A stretch of DNA of 64,000 bases from Actinomyces johnsonii. GTDB taxonomy: Bacteria > Actinomycetota > Actinomycetes > Actinomycetales > Actinomycetaceae. The notes below the pieces were generated by a model. That model had not been told where the DNA came from, ran no database searches, and saw only the letters and a list, made by a program, of their open reading frames with translations. The DNA lies in NCBI RefSeq assembly GCF_006546835.1, contig NZ_VICB01000019.1:65070-129069 (forward strand), written 5' to 3'. Position 1 is the first letter of the stretch. Every line of letters starts with the position of its first letter. This document shows positions 1 through 8,813 of this stretch, one piece after another. Position numbers and translations under genes: made by a program.

Positions 1-272
1 AGGGCTACATCGCCGGCTACGAGGTCACGGACGCCGAGGTCGGCAAGACGCTCACGCTGAGCCTCAAGTACGGAGCCAACCGCCAGCGGGCCATTCAGGG
101 CCTGCGCCGGATCTCCAAGCCCGGCCTGCGCGTCTACGCCAAGTCCACCAACCTGCCCAAGGTCCTCGGCGGCCTGGGAGTGGCGATCCTGTCCACCTCC
201 TCCGGCCTCCTGACCGACAAGCAGGCCGAGTCGCGCGGCGTGGGCGGCGAAGTCCTCGCCTACGTCTGGTAA
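1..272 (+). CDS. rpsH: 30S ribosomal protein S8 (3' part only)
   Basis: The last 89 codons of S8 and a TAA stop at 270-272; the 5' end lies left of the window and the frame begins at base 3. The C-terminal pattern [12 protein letters not shown] followed by GGEVLAYVW is the family signature. S8 binds the central domain of 16S rRNA and is the translational repressor of the spc operon in E. coli. The next gene, rplF, follows after 21 bases with a clear ribosome binding site, as expected for the spc operon. Confidence 0.95.
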   Translation, partial: GYIAGYEVTDAEVGKTLTLSLKYGANRQRAIQGLRRISKPGLRVYAKSTNLPKVLGGLGVAILSTSSGLLTDKQAESRGVGGEVLAYVW

Positions 273-293
273 GAGAAGGAACGGAGGAAAACC

Positions 294-833
294 ATGTCTC
301 GTATTGGACGGCTCCCCGTTCCGGTCCCTGCCGGAGTGGACGTCACCATCGACGGCCAGGATGTGACGGTCAAGGGCCCCAAGGGCACCCTGTCCCGCAC
401 GATCAGCGAGCCCCTGAGCGTCACCCGCCAGGAGGACGGCTCCATCCTGGTCACGCGTCCCGACGACGAGCGCCGCTCGCGCTCGCTCCACGGACTGTCG
501 CGCACCCTCATCAACAATATGGTGATCGGCGTCACCGAGGGCTACTCCAAGAAGCTCGAGATCGTCGGCACCGGTTACCGCGTCGCCGCAAAGGGCCAGG
601 GCATCGAGCTCTCCCTCGGCTTCTCCCACACCGTGACCGTCGAGCCCCCCGAGGGCATCACCTTCACGGTCGACGGCAACTTGAAGATCACCGTCTCCGG
701 TATCTCCAAGGAGCAGGTCGGCGAGGTCGCGGCGAACATCCGCAAGATCCGTCCGCCGGAGCCCTACAAGGGCAAGGGCGTGCGCTACGCCGGCGAGAAC
801 GTGCGCCGCAAGGTCGGAAAGGCTGGTAAGTGA
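294..833 (+). CDS. rplF: 50S ribosomal protein L6
   Basis: 179 residues, the usual L6 length. It begins [15 protein letters not shown] and carries the L6 signature [14 protein letters not shown] near the C-terminus. L6 sits near the factor-binding centre of the large subunit. An AGAAGGA/GGAGG region lies 5-18 bases before the ATG. The stop codon (831-833) lies just before the rplR ATG at 836, so the two genes are tightly coupled within the spc operon. Confidence 0.97.
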   Translation: MSRIGRLPVPVPAGVDVTIDGQDVTVKGPKGTLSRTISEPLSVTRQEDGSILVTRPDDERRSRSLHGLSRTLINNMVIGVTEGYSKKLEIVGTGYRVAAKGQGIELSLGFSHTVTVEPPEGITFTVDGNLKITVSGISKEQVGEVAANIRKIRPPEPYKGKGVRYAGENVRRKVGKAGK

Positions 834-835
834 CC

Positions 836-1216
836 ATGGCTTACTCGATCAAGAGGGGCAAGGGCAATTCACGCGCCATCGCCCGCAAGATCCGCCACCA
901 GCGCGTGCGCAAGCACATCTCCGGTACGCCCGAGCGCCCCCGCCTGGTGGTCACCCGGTCAAACCGTCACATGGTGGCTCAGGTCGTGGACGACACCATC
1001 GGCCACACCCTGTGCGCCGCCTCCACCCTGGAGGAGGCCGCCAAGGGCGTCGAGGGCCACAAGGTGGGCGCCGCCCGCAAGGTCGGCGAGCTCATCGCCG
1101 AGCGCGCCAAGGCGCTGGGCATCGAGGCAGTCGTGTTCGACCGCGGCGGCAACAAGTACCACGGCCGTGTCGCGGCCGTCGCCGAGGGCGCCCGTGAGGG
1201 CGGCCTGAAGCTGTGA
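836..1216 (+). CDS. rplR: 50S ribosomal protein L18
   Basis: 126 residues starting [18 protein letters not shown] and ending REGGLKL, typical of L18, which binds 5S rRNA and helps form the central protuberance. I chose the ATG at 836. A GTG at 830 in the same frame would add two residues (V-T) and overlap the rplF stop. Both are compatible with coupling, but the MAYS start fits the family better. rpsE follows after 34 bases. Confidence 0.95.
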   Translation: MAYSIKRGKGNSRAIARKIRHQRVRKHISGTPERPRLVVTRSNRHMVAQVVDDTIGHTLCAASTLEEAAKGVEGHKVGAARKVGELIAERAKALGIEAVVFDRGGNKYHGRVAAVAEGAREGGLKL

Positions 1217-1250
1217 GCACTAAGACGACGAGAAAGCAGAGGAACATCTG

Positions 1251-1958
1251 ATGGCTGCACCGCAGCGAGACAGGTCCGCGTCGTCCGACGGCTCGGCCCA
1301 GCGCGAGAACGACGAGCGCCGGGGCGAGGGCCGCGGCCGCCGCGACCGCAACAACGACCGCCGCGACCGTGGTCGCGGCAACGACGACAAGTACATCGAG
1401 CGCGTCGTCACCATCAACCGCGTGTCCAAGGTCGTCAAGGGCGGCCGCCGCTTCACTTTCACGGCCCTCGTGGTCGTCGGTGACGGCGAGGGCACCGTCG
1501 GCGTGGGCTACGGCAAGGCGAAGGAAGTCCCCGCCGCCATCGCCAAGGCCGTCGAGATCGCGAAGAAGAACTTCTTCCACGTCCCGATGATCCGCCGCAC
1601 CATCCCGCACCTGGTTCAGGGCGAGGACTCCGCCGGAGTCGTCCTTCTGCGCCCGGCGTCCCCCGGTACCGGTGTTATCGCCGGCGGCCCGGTGCGCGCC
1701 GTGCTGGACTGCGCCGGTGTCCACGACATCCTGTCCAAGTCGCTGGGCTCCTCCAACGCGATCAACATCGTGCACGCCACGGTGGACGCCCTCAAGCAGC
1801 TCGAGCAGCCCGAGGCCGTCGCGGCCCGCCGCGGCCTGCCCCTGGAGGACGTCGCCCCGCAGTCCATGCTGCGGGCCCGCGCCGAGGGCGAGGCCGACAA
1901 GCGCGCTCAGGCCGAGAAGCAGGAGGCCGAGAAGGCCGCTGAAGGAGTGGGTGCGTGA
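1251..1958 (+). CDS. rpsE: 30S ribosomal protein S5
   Basis: 235 residues, longer than the roughly 166 of E. coli S5. The core (about residues 45-205) has the double-stranded-RNA-binding-like S5 fold with [20 protein letters not shown] and [13 protein letters not shown]. The first ~44 residues are an Arg/Asp/Glu-rich, low-complexity extension (repeated RRDR and RGRG patterns), and the C-terminus is a charged Ala/Glu/Lys tail. Such extensions are common in actinobacterial S5. The TGA (1956-1958) overlaps the rpmD ATG at 1958 by one base. Confidence 0.96.
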   Translation: MAAPQRDRSASSDGSAQRENDERRGEGRGRRDRNNDRRDRGRGNDDKYIERVVTINRVSKVVKGGRRFTFTALVVVGDGEGTVGVGYGKAKEVPAAIAKAVEIAKKNFFHVPMIRRTIPHLVQGEDSAGVVLLRPASPGTGVIAGGPVRAVLDCAGVHDILSKSLGSSNAINIVHATVDALKQLEQPEAVAARRGLPLEDVAPQSMLRARAEGEADKRAQAEKQEAEKAAEGVGA

Positions 1959-2164
1959 TGGCTGAGTCCGCATCGAAGCAGATGACCAAGCAGCTCAAGG
2001 TCACTCAGATTCGTTCCGGCATCGGGGGCACCCGCCGCCAGCGCGAATCCCTCAAGACCCTTGGCCTGCGCAAGATCCGCCAGTCCGTCGTGCGCGAGGA
2101 CACCCCCAGCGTGCGCGGTCTGATTGCCACGGTGCACCACCTGGTCGCCGTTGAGGAGGTCTGA
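1958..2164 (+). CDS. rpmD: 50S ribosomal protein L30
   Basis: 68 residues, the bacterial short form of L30. The core [20 protein letters not shown] and [12 protein letters not shown] is diagnostic. The ATG at 1958 shares its A with the rpsE stop; a GTG at 1955 in frame is less likely. It is preceded by GAAGGAG inside the rpsE 3' end and followed by one base before the rplO ATG, so rpsE-rpmD-rplO look translationally coupled. Confidence 0.96.
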   Translation: MAESASKQMTKQLKVTQIRSGIGGTRRQRESLKTLGLRKIRQSVVREDTPSVRGLIATVHHLVAVEEV

Positions 2165-2165
2165 G

Positions 2166-2642
2166 ATGGCTGACACCGAGAACACGCAGGAGGAGAAGGT
2201 GCGCATCGTCAAGCTGCACCACCTGCGTCCCGCCCCCGGCGCCAAGAAGGCCAAGACCCGCGTGGGTCGTGGTGAGGCGTCCAAGGGTAAGACCGCCGGC
2301 CGTGGTACCAAGGGAACCAAGGCCCGCTACCAGGTCCGTCCCGGTTTCGAGGGTGGCCAGATGCCGCTGCACATGCGTCTTCCCAAGCTGCGCGGCTTCC
2401 GCAACCCCAACCGGGTCGAGTACCAGCCGGTGAACGTCGGCCGCATCGCCGAGCTGTTCCCCGAGGGCGGCACGGTGACCGTGGAGGACCTCGTCGCCAA
2501 GGGCGCGGTTCGCAAGAACCAGCTCGTCAAGGTCCTCGGCGGCGGTGACGTCACCGTGGCCCTGACGCTCACGGTCGACGCCTGGTCCGGCTCCGCCAAG
2601 GAGAAGATCGAGGCCGCCGGCGGCACCATCACCGCGCGCTGA
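2166..2642 (+). CDS. rplO: 50S ribosomal protein L15
   Basis: 158 residues. The N-terminal basic segment [21 protein letters not shown] and the later [19 protein letters not shown] are typical of L15, a 23S rRNA-binding protein of late large-subunit assembly. The ATG at 2166 is preceded by TTGAGGAGG within the rpmD 3' end. This gene ends the first transcription block: a strong hairpin terminator follows about 75 bases downstream and secY has its own upstream region. Confidence 0.96.
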   Translation: MADTENTQEEKVRIVKLHHLRPAPGAKKAKTRVGRGEASKGKTAGRGTKGTKARYQVRPGFEGGQMPLHMRLPKLRGFRNPNRVEYQPVNVGRIAELFPEGGTVTVEDLVAKGAVRKNQLVKVLGGGDVTVALTLTVDAWSGSAKEKIEAAGGTITAR

Positions 2643-2716
2643 ATGTCCGGACGTACCTCGGCGGTGCAATGACCCCCGCTGAGGAACGGCGATGACGAGC
2701 AGCGATACGCTGTTGA

Positions 2717-2756
2717 CCCCGGCGGCCCAGGGAAACCTGGGCCGCCGGGGTCTTTC
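2717..2756 (+). terminator. Rho-independent-type terminator after rplO
   Basis: A perfect 15-base-pair stem (2717-2731 with 2736-2750) closed by a GAAA tetraloop, followed by TCTTT. It separates the spc ribosomal genes from secY-adk-map. The long stem with a stable GNRA-type loop and a short T-run is typical for high-GC actinobacteria. Confidence 0.88.
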
Positions 2757-3057
2757 GCGCTCCGACGTCGAGCGGCATGAGCGGCTAAATGGTGGCCGGA
2801 AGCAGATTGCGGTGGTCTGTGGCGGCCTGCGGGAGCCTGTAGATGCCCTAAGGGGCTCATAGTGGGGTGCGCTGGATCACCCGATGGTGCAGAACAGGGG
2901 AGGGACGTGACAAAACCCGCACCCCATCGGCGTTGCGGGGCTGTCTCAGCGCCCAGGCCGGGGCATCGGCGGGGTAGTCTGGGGCGAGCGCAGCTCCCCT
3001 GCGCTCGACCTTGCTGCCTGCAGGGCGAAACCCAACCCCGAGTCCACAGGAGATCGA
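2757..3057 (+). promoter_or_regulatory. secY upstream region with -10-like element
   Basis: About 300 bases with no gene. A GGGTAGTCT at 2972-2980 gives a TANNNT -10-like hexamer (2975-2980) about 78 bases before secY; no good -35 is visible 16-18 bases upstream. Further upstream are two short inverted repeats in crossing order: 2864-2871 with 2918-2925, and 2881-2887 with 2924-2930. The AGGAG at about 3048 is the ribosome binding site for the GTG start. The promoter call is tentative. Confidence 0.4.
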
Positions 3058-4350
3058 GTGCTCAGCGCGTTCACCCAGGCGTTCAGAACGCCAGACCTCA
3101 GGGCGAAGCTGCTCTTCACCCTTGGCATCATGGCCCTGTTCCGGCTCGGGTCGATCCTGCCGGCGCCCGGTGTCAACCTGGCCAACGTCAAGACATGTAT
3201 CGGTCAGACCCAGGACCAGGGCTTGCTCAGCCTCGTCAACGTCTTCTCCGGTGGTGCGCTGCTCCAGCTGAGCGTCTTCGCGCTGGGCATCATGCCCTAC
3301 ATCACCGCCTCCATCATCATCCAGCTTCTGCGGGTGGTCATCCCCCGCTTCGAGGAGCTCCACAAGGAGGGCCAGGCGGGCACCGCCAAGCTCACCGAGT
3401 ACACCCGCTACCTCACCATCGGACTGGGGCTGCTCCAGTCGAGCACCATCGTGGCCACCGCCTCCAGCGGCCGCCTCTTCCCGGGCTGCACCGCTGAGAT
3501 CATCCCCGGCGGCTCGGTCATCACCATGCTGCTCATGATCATCACCATGACCGCCGGCACCGGCCTCATCATGTGGCTGGGCGAGCTCATCACCGAGCGC
3601 GGCATCGGCAACGGTATGTCCCTGCTGATCTTCACCTCCATCGTGGCTCAGTTCCCCTCCAACATGTTCTCCATCGCCGGCGGCAACGGGGGTACGGCCA
3701 AGTTCCTCATCGTCGTGGGCGTCGTCCTGGTCGCCACCCTCGCCGTCGTGTACATCGAGCAGGCCCAGCGACGCATTCCCGTGCAGTACGCCAAGCGGAT
3801 GATCGGGCGTCGCCAGTACGGCGGTTCGACCACCTATATCCCGGTCAAGATCAACACCGCAGGCGTCATCCCCGTCATCTTTGCCTCCTCGATCCTGGCC
3901 ATGCCCCAGCTCATCGCCGGCTTCGGCGATCAAAGGAGCAAGTGGGTGCAGTGGATTATGACGCACCTGCAGCAGACCCACCCGGTCTACCTGACCGCCT
4001 ACGGCTTCCTCATCCTTTTCTTCGCCTTCTTCTACACGGCCATCACCTTCGACGCCGAGGAGATCGCGGACAACATGAAGCGCTACGGCGGCTTCATCCC
4101 CGGCATTCGCGCCGGCGAGCCCACCGTGCGTTACCTGTCCTACGTCATTAACCGCATCACGACGGCGGGCTCCATCTACCTGGTGGTCCTCGCCCTCATC
4201 CCGACGCTTGCCGTGATCTGGCTGGACCTGTCCCAGCACCTGCCCTTCGGTGGAACCACTATCCTCATTATGGTGGGTGTGGGCCTCCAGACGGTCAAGG
4301 AAGTCAACTCCCAGCTGCAGCAGCGTCACTATGAAGGGTTCTTGTCATGA
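3058..4350 (+). CDS. secY: Preprotein translocase subunit SecY
   Basis: 430 residues with about ten hydrophobic segments. This is the channel subunit of the SecYEG translocon in the cytoplasmic membrane. Family motifs include the N-terminal LGSILPAPGV, the GTGLIMWLGELITERGIGNG region and the C-terminal cytoplasmic loop around RQYGGSTTYIPVKINTAGVIP. The GTG at 3058 has an AGGAG six bases upstream. The stop overlaps the adk ATG by four bases (ATGA at 4347-4350), so adenylate kinase is translationally coupled. Confidence 0.97.
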   Translation: MLSAFTQAFRTPDLRAKLLFTLGIMALFRLGSILPAPGVNLANVKTCIGQTQDQGLLSLVNVFSGGALLQLSVFALGIMPYITASIIIQLLRVVIPRFEELHKEGQAGTAKLTEYTRYLTIGLGLLQSSTIVATASSGRLFPGCTAEIIPGGSVITMLLMIITMTAGTGLIMWLGELITERGIGNGMSLLIFTSIVAQFPSNMFSIAGGNGGTAKFLIVVGVVLVATLAVVYIEQAQRRIPVQYAKRMIGRRQYGGSTTYIPVKINTAGVIPVIFASSILAMPQLIAGFGDQRSKWVQWIMTHLQQTHPVYLTAYGFLILFFAFFYTAITFDAEEIADNMKRYGGFIPGIRAGEPTVRYLSYVINRITTAGSIYLVVLALIPTLAVIWLDLSQHLPFGGTTILIMVGVGLQTVKEVNSQLQQRHYEGFLS

Positions 4351-4931
4351 GCGCACGCATGGTTCTTCTCGGTCCCCCCGGAGCGGGCAAGGGCACCCAG
4401 GCCGCCCGGATCGCCGAGCGCCTGGGCATCCCGGCCATCTCCACCGGAGACATCTTCCGCGCCAACGTCGCCGGCGCCACCGAGCTTGGCACTCGGGCCA
4501 AGGCCTACATGGACAAGGGCGAGTACGTGCCCGACTCCATCACCAACGCCATGGTCGCCGACCGCATCGCCCAGGCCGACTGCGAGGGCGGCTTCCTGTT
4601 GGACGGCTACCCACGCACCACCGCCCAGGTCGGCGAGCTCGACTCCATGCTGAAGGACTCGGGCCTCGCTCTCGACGTCGTCATGGAGATCACCGCCGAC
4701 GCCGAGGCCGTCGTCGCCCGCCTGCTCAAACGGGCCGGCGAGCAGGGACGCGCCGACGACACCGAGCCCGTCATCCGCCGCCGCCTCGAGGTCTACGCCG
4801 AGTCCACCGCGCCGCTGGCGGGCATCTACGCCGAGCGCGGCCTGCTTGTCCAGGTCGACGGCATGGGCGAGATCGACACCGTCACCGGCCGCATCATGGA
4901 GGCCCTCGCCGCCCGCGGCATCACAGCCTGA
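4347..4931 (+). CDS. adk: Adenylate kinase
   Basis: 194 residues; interconverts ATP + AMP and 2 ADP. The Walker A loop GPPGAGKGT is at residues 9-17, and the STGDIFR and GFLLDGYPRT motifs form the AMP site. The LID is the short, zinc-free type (RAGEQGRADDTEPVIRRRL), as usual for actinobacterial short-form enzymes. It overlaps secY by four bases and is followed by a hairpin before map. Confidence 0.97.
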   Translation: MSARMVLLGPPGAGKGTQAARIAERLGIPAISTGDIFRANVAGATELGTRAKAYMDKGEYVPDSITNAMVADRIAQADCEGGFLLDGYPRTTAQVGELDSMLKDSGLALDVVMEITADAEAVVARLLKRAGEQGRADDTEPVIRRRLEVYAESTAPLAGIYAERGLLVQVDGMGEIDTVTGRIMEALAARGITA

Positions 4932-4946
4932 AGCCCGGCCTCTCCG

Positions 4947-4976
4947 GCGGGCCGTCCGCTCACGCGGACGGCCCGC
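4947..4976 (+). terminator. Hairpin between adk and map
   Basis: A perfect 13-base-pair stem (4947-4959 with 4964-4976) with a TCAC loop. No T-run follows, so it may be an attenuator or an mRNA-processing or stability element rather than a complete terminator. map starts 74 bases after it. Confidence 0.55.
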
Positions 4977-5050
4977 TCGCGCATGTCCCGGCCCGTTCCG
5001 GCGACTCCGGAGCGCCCCGGCAGTCCCTTCCCGCCACCACAGGAGGCAGC

Positions 5051-5932
5051 GTGCTCTCACGCGAGCAGATCCAGATCAAGACCCCCCAGCAGATCCGTCT
5101 CATGCGCCGGGCCGGGCTCGTCGTCGCCGACATCCACACAGCCCTGCGCGAGGCGGTGCGCGCCGGGATCACGACCGCCGAGCTCGATGCCGTCTCGGCC
5201 GGCGTCATCGAGGCCGCCGGCGCCCATTCGAACTTCCTGGGCTACCATGACTACCCGGCCACCGTGTGTATCTCCGTCAACGACGAGGTTGTCCACGGCA
5301 TCCCCGGCGAGCGGGTCCTCGACGACGGCGATCTCGTCACCTTCGACTGCGGCGCCTACATCCTCGACGACAATGGCACCCAGTGGCACGGCGACGCCGC
5401 CTTCACCACCGTCGTCGGCGGTCACTACCGCAGCGGGACCGACCGGCTCGTGGACACCACCACGCGCCGGGCCCTGTGGGAGGCCATCGCCGCCGTCGCC
5501 CGCGCCGCGGCGGGGGAGGGGAACGGACGCGAGCTGCGCCTCAACGCCGTCGGTGACGCCGTCGAGGCCGTGGTGGCGGATGTGGCCGAGCGCGAGGGCC
5601 ACGAGCTGGGGATCCTCCAGGAGTACGTTGGCCACGGCATCGGCACGAGCATGCACATGCCCCCCGACGTCCTCAACTACTCGGTCAAGCAGCGCGGGCC
5701 GCGGCTGCGCCCCGGCATGGTCCTGGCCATCGAGCCCATGCTCACCGCCGGCAGCCCGGAGACGCGAGAGCTCGACGACGGCTGGACCGTCGTCACCCGG
5801 GACGGTTCCCACGCCGCCCAGTGGGAGCACACCGTGGCCATCGTGCCCGGCGGCGTGTGGGTCCTCACCGCGCCCGATGGCGGCGCCGAGGGGCTGGCCC
5901 CCCACGGTATCGAGCCCAGGCCGCTGAACTAG
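5051..5932 (+). CDS. map: Type I methionine aminopeptidase
   Basis: 293 residues; removes the initiator methionine from nascent proteins. The five metal ligands of the pita-bread fold can be read: Asp99 (TFDCGAY), Asp115 (HGDAAF), His195 (YVGHGIGTSMH), Glu228 (LAIEPM) and Glu259 (QWEHTV). The GTG at 5051 is preceded by an excellent AGGAGG (5041-5046). An open frame continues upstream through adk but that is a GC-rich artefact. The secY-adk-map order is conserved in many bacteria. Confidence 0.95.
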   Translation: MLSREQIQIKTPQQIRLMRRAGLVVADIHTALREAVRAGITTAELDAVSAGVIEAAGAHSNFLGYHDYPATVCISVNDEVVHGIPGERVLDDGDLVTFDCGAYILDDNGTQWHGDAAFTTVVGGHYRSGTDRLVDTTTRRALWEAIAAVARAAAGEGNGRELRLNAVGDAVEAVVADVAEREGHELGILQEYVGHGIGTSMHMPPDVLNYSVKQRGPRLRPGMVLAIEPMLTAGSPETRELDDGWTVVTRDGSHAAQWEHTVAIVPGGVWVLTAPDGGAEGLAPHGIEPRPLN

Positions 5933-6251
5933 CCAGACGCGCTGCGTTCGGTCGCCGGTCGCCGTCGGGCGGATTACCGCTTTATCGGGGCTATTGCGGT
6001 CACGTCGGCAACCGCGGCGGTGTGTCGGGAAACACCGCGTCATCTCGCCATCTAGCATGGTGGAGCCCGGGCCGTCTGCCGTAAAGTTATCCGCTGGACG
6101 CGCGTCCGTCGATAACTCATGCCCTCATACCGCATCCGAGGCCCTGGAAACTTGGGCCCGCCCGTGGTAGGGCCTCTGCAGCGGCGACCGCGACTGCCCG
6201 GCGACGTCGTCGTCGGGGTGAACTCGAGCGAGAAAGCACCGATGGAGGAAC
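5933..6251 (+). other. map-infA intergenic region
   Basis: 319 bases without a convincing gene. A TAGCAT hexamer at 6053-6058 is a weak -10 candidate for infA, but no matching -35 is seen. The ribosome binding site GGAGGAA (6244-6250) directly precedes the infA ATG. I see no clear terminator or RNA structure; the infA cluster probably has its own promoter here. Confidence 0.35.
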
Positions 6252-6473
6252 ATGGCTAAGAAGGACGGAGTCATCGAGGTCGAGGGATCGGTCGTCGAGG
6301 CCCTTCCGAACGCGATGTTCCGGGTGGAGCTGAGCAATGGGCACGTCGTGCTCGCGCACATCTCCGGAAAGATGCGGCAGCACTACATCCGCATCCTCCC
6401 CGAGGACCGGGTGGTCGTGGAGCTGAGCCCCTACGACCTCTCCCGCGGCCGAATCGTCTACCGGTACAAGTGA
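6252..6473 (+). CDS. infA: Translation initiation factor IF-1
   Basis: 73 residues forming a single S1/OB-fold domain; almost the whole sequence fits the family (begins [20 protein letters not shown], ends [10 protein letters not shown]). IF-1 binds the A site of the 30S subunit during initiation. GGAGGAAC lies immediately before the ATG. It heads the infA-rpmJ-rpsM-rpsK group. Confidence 0.97.
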   Translation: MAKKDGVIEVEGSVVEALPNAMFRVELSNGHVVLAHISGKMRQHYIRILPEDRVVVELSPYDLSRGRIVYRYK

Positions 6474-6506
6474 CATGTCGGCTCTCAGAGCCGGCGGAGG
6501 AACATC

Positions 6507-6620
6507 ATGAAGGTCAAGCCGAGCGTCAAGAAGATCTGTGACAGCTGCAAGGTGATTCGTCGCCACGGCCGCGTCATGGTCATCTGCGAGAACCCGCGGC
6601 ACAAGCAGCGTCAGGGCTGA
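6507..6620 (+). CDS. rpmJ: 50S ribosomal protein L36
   Basis: A small gene of 37 residues: [20 protein letters not shown] and onward to NPRHKQRQG. The zinc-ribbon ligands Cys11, Cys14, Cys27 and His32 are all present, so this is the zinc-binding (C+) paralogue type. GGAGG lies 7 bases before the ATG. It lies 33 bases after infA, the standard position. Confidence 0.96.
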   Translation: MKVKPSVKKICDSCKVIRRHGRVMVICENPRHKQRQG

Positions 6621-6785
6621 AGTCCCGGCGTCGGGCCGCCCAGAGACCTGGACGGCCCTTTCCAGCACCCATCCCAGCGCACCCGTTCGGCGGGTCCGCA
6701 ACCCCCGGTTCTCGGAGGCCGGGGCCACCAGGCGAGGTGGGGGAGGTGGGTGACGACCTCCGGGAGCACACAGGAGAACCACACC

Positions 6786-7160
6786 GTGGCACGCATTTCC
6801 GGTGTCGACCTGCCTCGCGAGAAGCGAGTCGAGGTCGCACTCACCTACATCTTCGGGATCGGACGCACCCGCGCGGACGAGACCCTGAAGGCGACGGGCG
6901 TCAACCCCGACACCCGCGTCAAGGACCTCACCGAGGAGGAGCTGGTCAAGCTCCGCACCCACATCGACGGCAGCTACCGCGTCGAGGGCGACCTGCGTCG
7001 TGAGGTCCAGGCGGACATCCGCCGCAAGATCGAGATCGGCTGCTACCAGGGCCTGCGCCACCGCCGCCACCTGCCGGTGCACGGTCAGCGCACCAAGACC
7101 AACGCGCGTACCCGCAAGGGCCCCAAGCGCACCGTGGCCGGTAAGAAGAAGGCCAAGTAA
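6786..7160 (+). CDS. rpsM: 30S ribosomal protein S13
   Basis: 124 residues starting (GTG) [20 protein letters not shown], with the helix-two-turns-helix [14 protein letters not shown] and the basic tail [21 protein letters not shown]13 lies in the head of the 30S subunit and contacts P-site tRNA and L5. I set the start at the GTG at 6786, which has AGGAG 10 bases upstream; upstream in-frame codons do not match the family. Confidence 0.96.
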   Translation: MARISGVDLPREKRVEVALTYIFGIGRTRADETLKATGVNPDTRVKDLTEEELVKLRTHIDGSYRVEGDLRREVQADIRRKIEIGCYQGLRHRRHLPVHGQRTKTNARTRKGPKRTVAGKKKAK

Positions 7161-7222
7161 GCAGCAGCTCGCGCCCCGCCCACCTCGGGGCGCAGTGACG
7201 ACCTCATCACGAAGAAGGAAGA

Positions 7223-7624
7223 ATGCCTCCCAAGACCCGCGCCGCCGCGCGCAAGACGCGCCGCAAGGACCGCAAGAACGTTACCCACGGTCACGCCTAC
7301 ATCAAGTCCACCTTCAACAACACCATCGTCTCCCTGACGGACCCGCAGGGCGCCGTCATCGCCTGGTGCTCCTCCGGCCAGGTCGGCTTCAAGGGCTCGC
7401 GCAAGTCGACCCCCTACGCCGCCCAGCTCGCCGCCGAGGCCGCCGCCCGGCGCGCCCAGGAGCACGGCATGAAGAAGGTCGACGTCTTCGTCAAGGGCCC
7501 CGGCTCTGGCCGCGAGACCGCGATCCGCTCCCTTCAGGCCGCCGGCCTCGAGGTCGGCTCGATCACCGACGTCACCCCTCAGGCCTTCAACGGCTGCCGC
7601 CCGCCCAAGCGCCGCCGCGTTTGA
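7223..7624 (+). CDS. rpsK: 30S ribosomal protein S11
   Basis: 133 residues. The family signatures [21 protein letters not shown] and [17 protein letters not shown] end (here [13 protein letters not shown]) are present. S11 is on the platform near the E site. GAAGGAAG precedes the ATG. In many bacteria rpsD follows; here the next gene is rpoA after a 157-base spacer containing a hairpin. Confidence 0.96.
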   Translation: MPPKTRAAARKTRRKDRKNVTHGHAYIKSTFNNTIVSLTDPQGAVIAWCSSGQVGFKGSRKSTPYAAQLAAEAAARRAQEHGMKKVDVFVKGPGSGRETAIRSLQAAGLEVGSITDVTPQAFNGCRPPKRRRV

Positions 7625-7635
7625 GGCTTCACGGG

Positions 7636-7667
7636 GACGACGGCGCAGCCGGTGCTGCGTCGTCGTC
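7636..7667 (+). other. Hairpin in rpsK-rpoA spacer
   Basis: A 14-base-pair stem with one G-U pair (7636-7649 with 7654-7667) and a CGGT loop, in the spacer where rpsD would sit in many genomes. No T-run follows. It could be a weak terminator, an attenuator, or an mRNA element that sets the S11/alpha ratio. Confidence 0.5.
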
Positions 7668-7781
7668 TCACCACGTCCCGCCCGACCGGCGGGGCACGGA
7701 GTAGGACCGGCCGGGCGGGCCGGCGGCTCCACCCATGAGGAACGGCGTCATATAGCGGGCGCCGCGACGAAAGGAAACCAC

Positions 7782-8783
7782 GTGCTCATTGCACAGCGAC
7801 CCACGCTCACCGAGGAGGTCGTGGTCGAGGACCGCCGCTCGCGCTTCGTGCTCGAGCCCCTCGAGCCCGGCTTCGGCTACACGCTCGGCAACTCCCTGCG
7901 CCGCACACTGCTGTCCTCCATCCCGGGGGCGGCCGTGACCAGCGTCCGCATCGACGGGGTGCCCCATGAGTTCCGCACGATCCCCGGGGTTAAGGAGGAT
8001 GTCGCCCAGATCATCCTCAACATCAAGGAGATCGTCCTGTCCTCGGAGAACGACGAGCCGGTCGTCATGTACCTGCGAAAGTCCGGCCCGAGCGAGGTCA
8101 CCGCCGGTGACATCACCCCGCCGGCCGGCGTCGAGATCCACAACCCCGAGCTGGTCATCGCCACTCTCAACGAGAAGGGCAAACTGGAGATCGAGCTAAC
8201 GGTCGAGCGCGGCCGCGGCTATGTCTCCGCCAACCAGAACAAGGACCCCAACGCGGAGATCTCCCGCATCCCGGTGGACTCGATCTACTCGCCGGTCAAG
8301 AAGGTCTCCTACGCCGTCGAGGCCACCCGTGTTGAGCAGCGCACCGACTTCGACCGTCTCATCGTCGACGTCGAGACCAAGGCCTCCATCACCCCGCGCG
8401 ACGCCCTGGCCTCCGCCGGCAAGACGCTCGTGGAGCTCTTCGGCCTGGCCCGTGAGCTCAATGTCGAGGCCGAGGGCATCGAGGTCGGCCCCTCGCCGAT
8501 CGATGAGGCCTTCCAGCAGGACCTCGCCCTCATGATCGACGAGCTCGACCTGCAGGCCCGTTCCTCCAACGCCCTCAAGCGGGAGGGCATCCACACCGTC
8601 GGTGAGCTCGTCTCGCGCAGCGAGGCCGACCTGCTCGACATCCGTAACTTCGGTGCCAAGTCCATCTCCGAGATCAAGGACAAGCTGGCCGAGCTGGGGC
8701 TCTCCCTCAAGGGCTCCCCGGTTGACTACGTCTCGGACGACGACTACGCCAACCCCACCTTCAGCGACGAGACCCAGGCCTGA
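7782..8783 (+). CDS. rpoA: DNA-directed RNA polymerase subunit alpha
   Basis: 333 residues. The N-terminal domain (about 1-230) carries the assembly motifs [20 protein letters not shown] and a beta-contact region. The C-terminal domain (about 250-320) has the helix-hairpin-helix DNA-binding region [20 protein letters not shown] and [14 protein letters not shown]. The acidic tail is short. The GTG start at 7782 is preceded by AAGGAAA. Together with rplQ it forms the end of the alpha operon. Confidence 0.97.
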   Translation: MLIAQRPTLTEEVVVEDRRSRFVLEPLEPGFGYTLGNSLRRTLLSSIPGAAVTSVRIDGVPHEFRTIPGVKEDVAQIILNIKEIVLSSENDEPVVMYLRKSGPSEVTAGDITPPAGVEIHNPELVIATLNEKGKLEIELTVERGRGYVSANQNKDPNAEISRIPVDSIYSPVKKVSYAVEATRVEQRTDFDRLIVDVETKASITPRDALASAGKTLVELFGLARELNVEAEGIEVGPSPIDEAFQQDLALMIDELDLQARSSNALKREGIHTVGELVSRSEADLLDIRNFGAKSISEIKDKLAELGLSLKGSPVDYVSDDDYANPTFSDETQA

Positions 8784-8813
8784 GCCGGCTCGTTATTCAC
8801 CTAGGAGACAACC

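Noticed and set aside
1092..1973. 293-codon minus-strand frame over rplR and rpsE
   Set aside because: Complementary shadow of conserved ribosomal genes, with no recognisable protein features.
2857..4329. 490-codon open frame on the minus strand opposite secY
   Set aside because: It mirrors secY codon structure; the protein is Gly/Asp/His-rich low complexity with no motif. It is a GC-bias shadow.
4250..5050. Long upstream extension of the map frame
   Set aside because: The region lies over adk, reads as Arg/His-rich noise, and the GTG at 5051 has AGGAGG and matches the family start.
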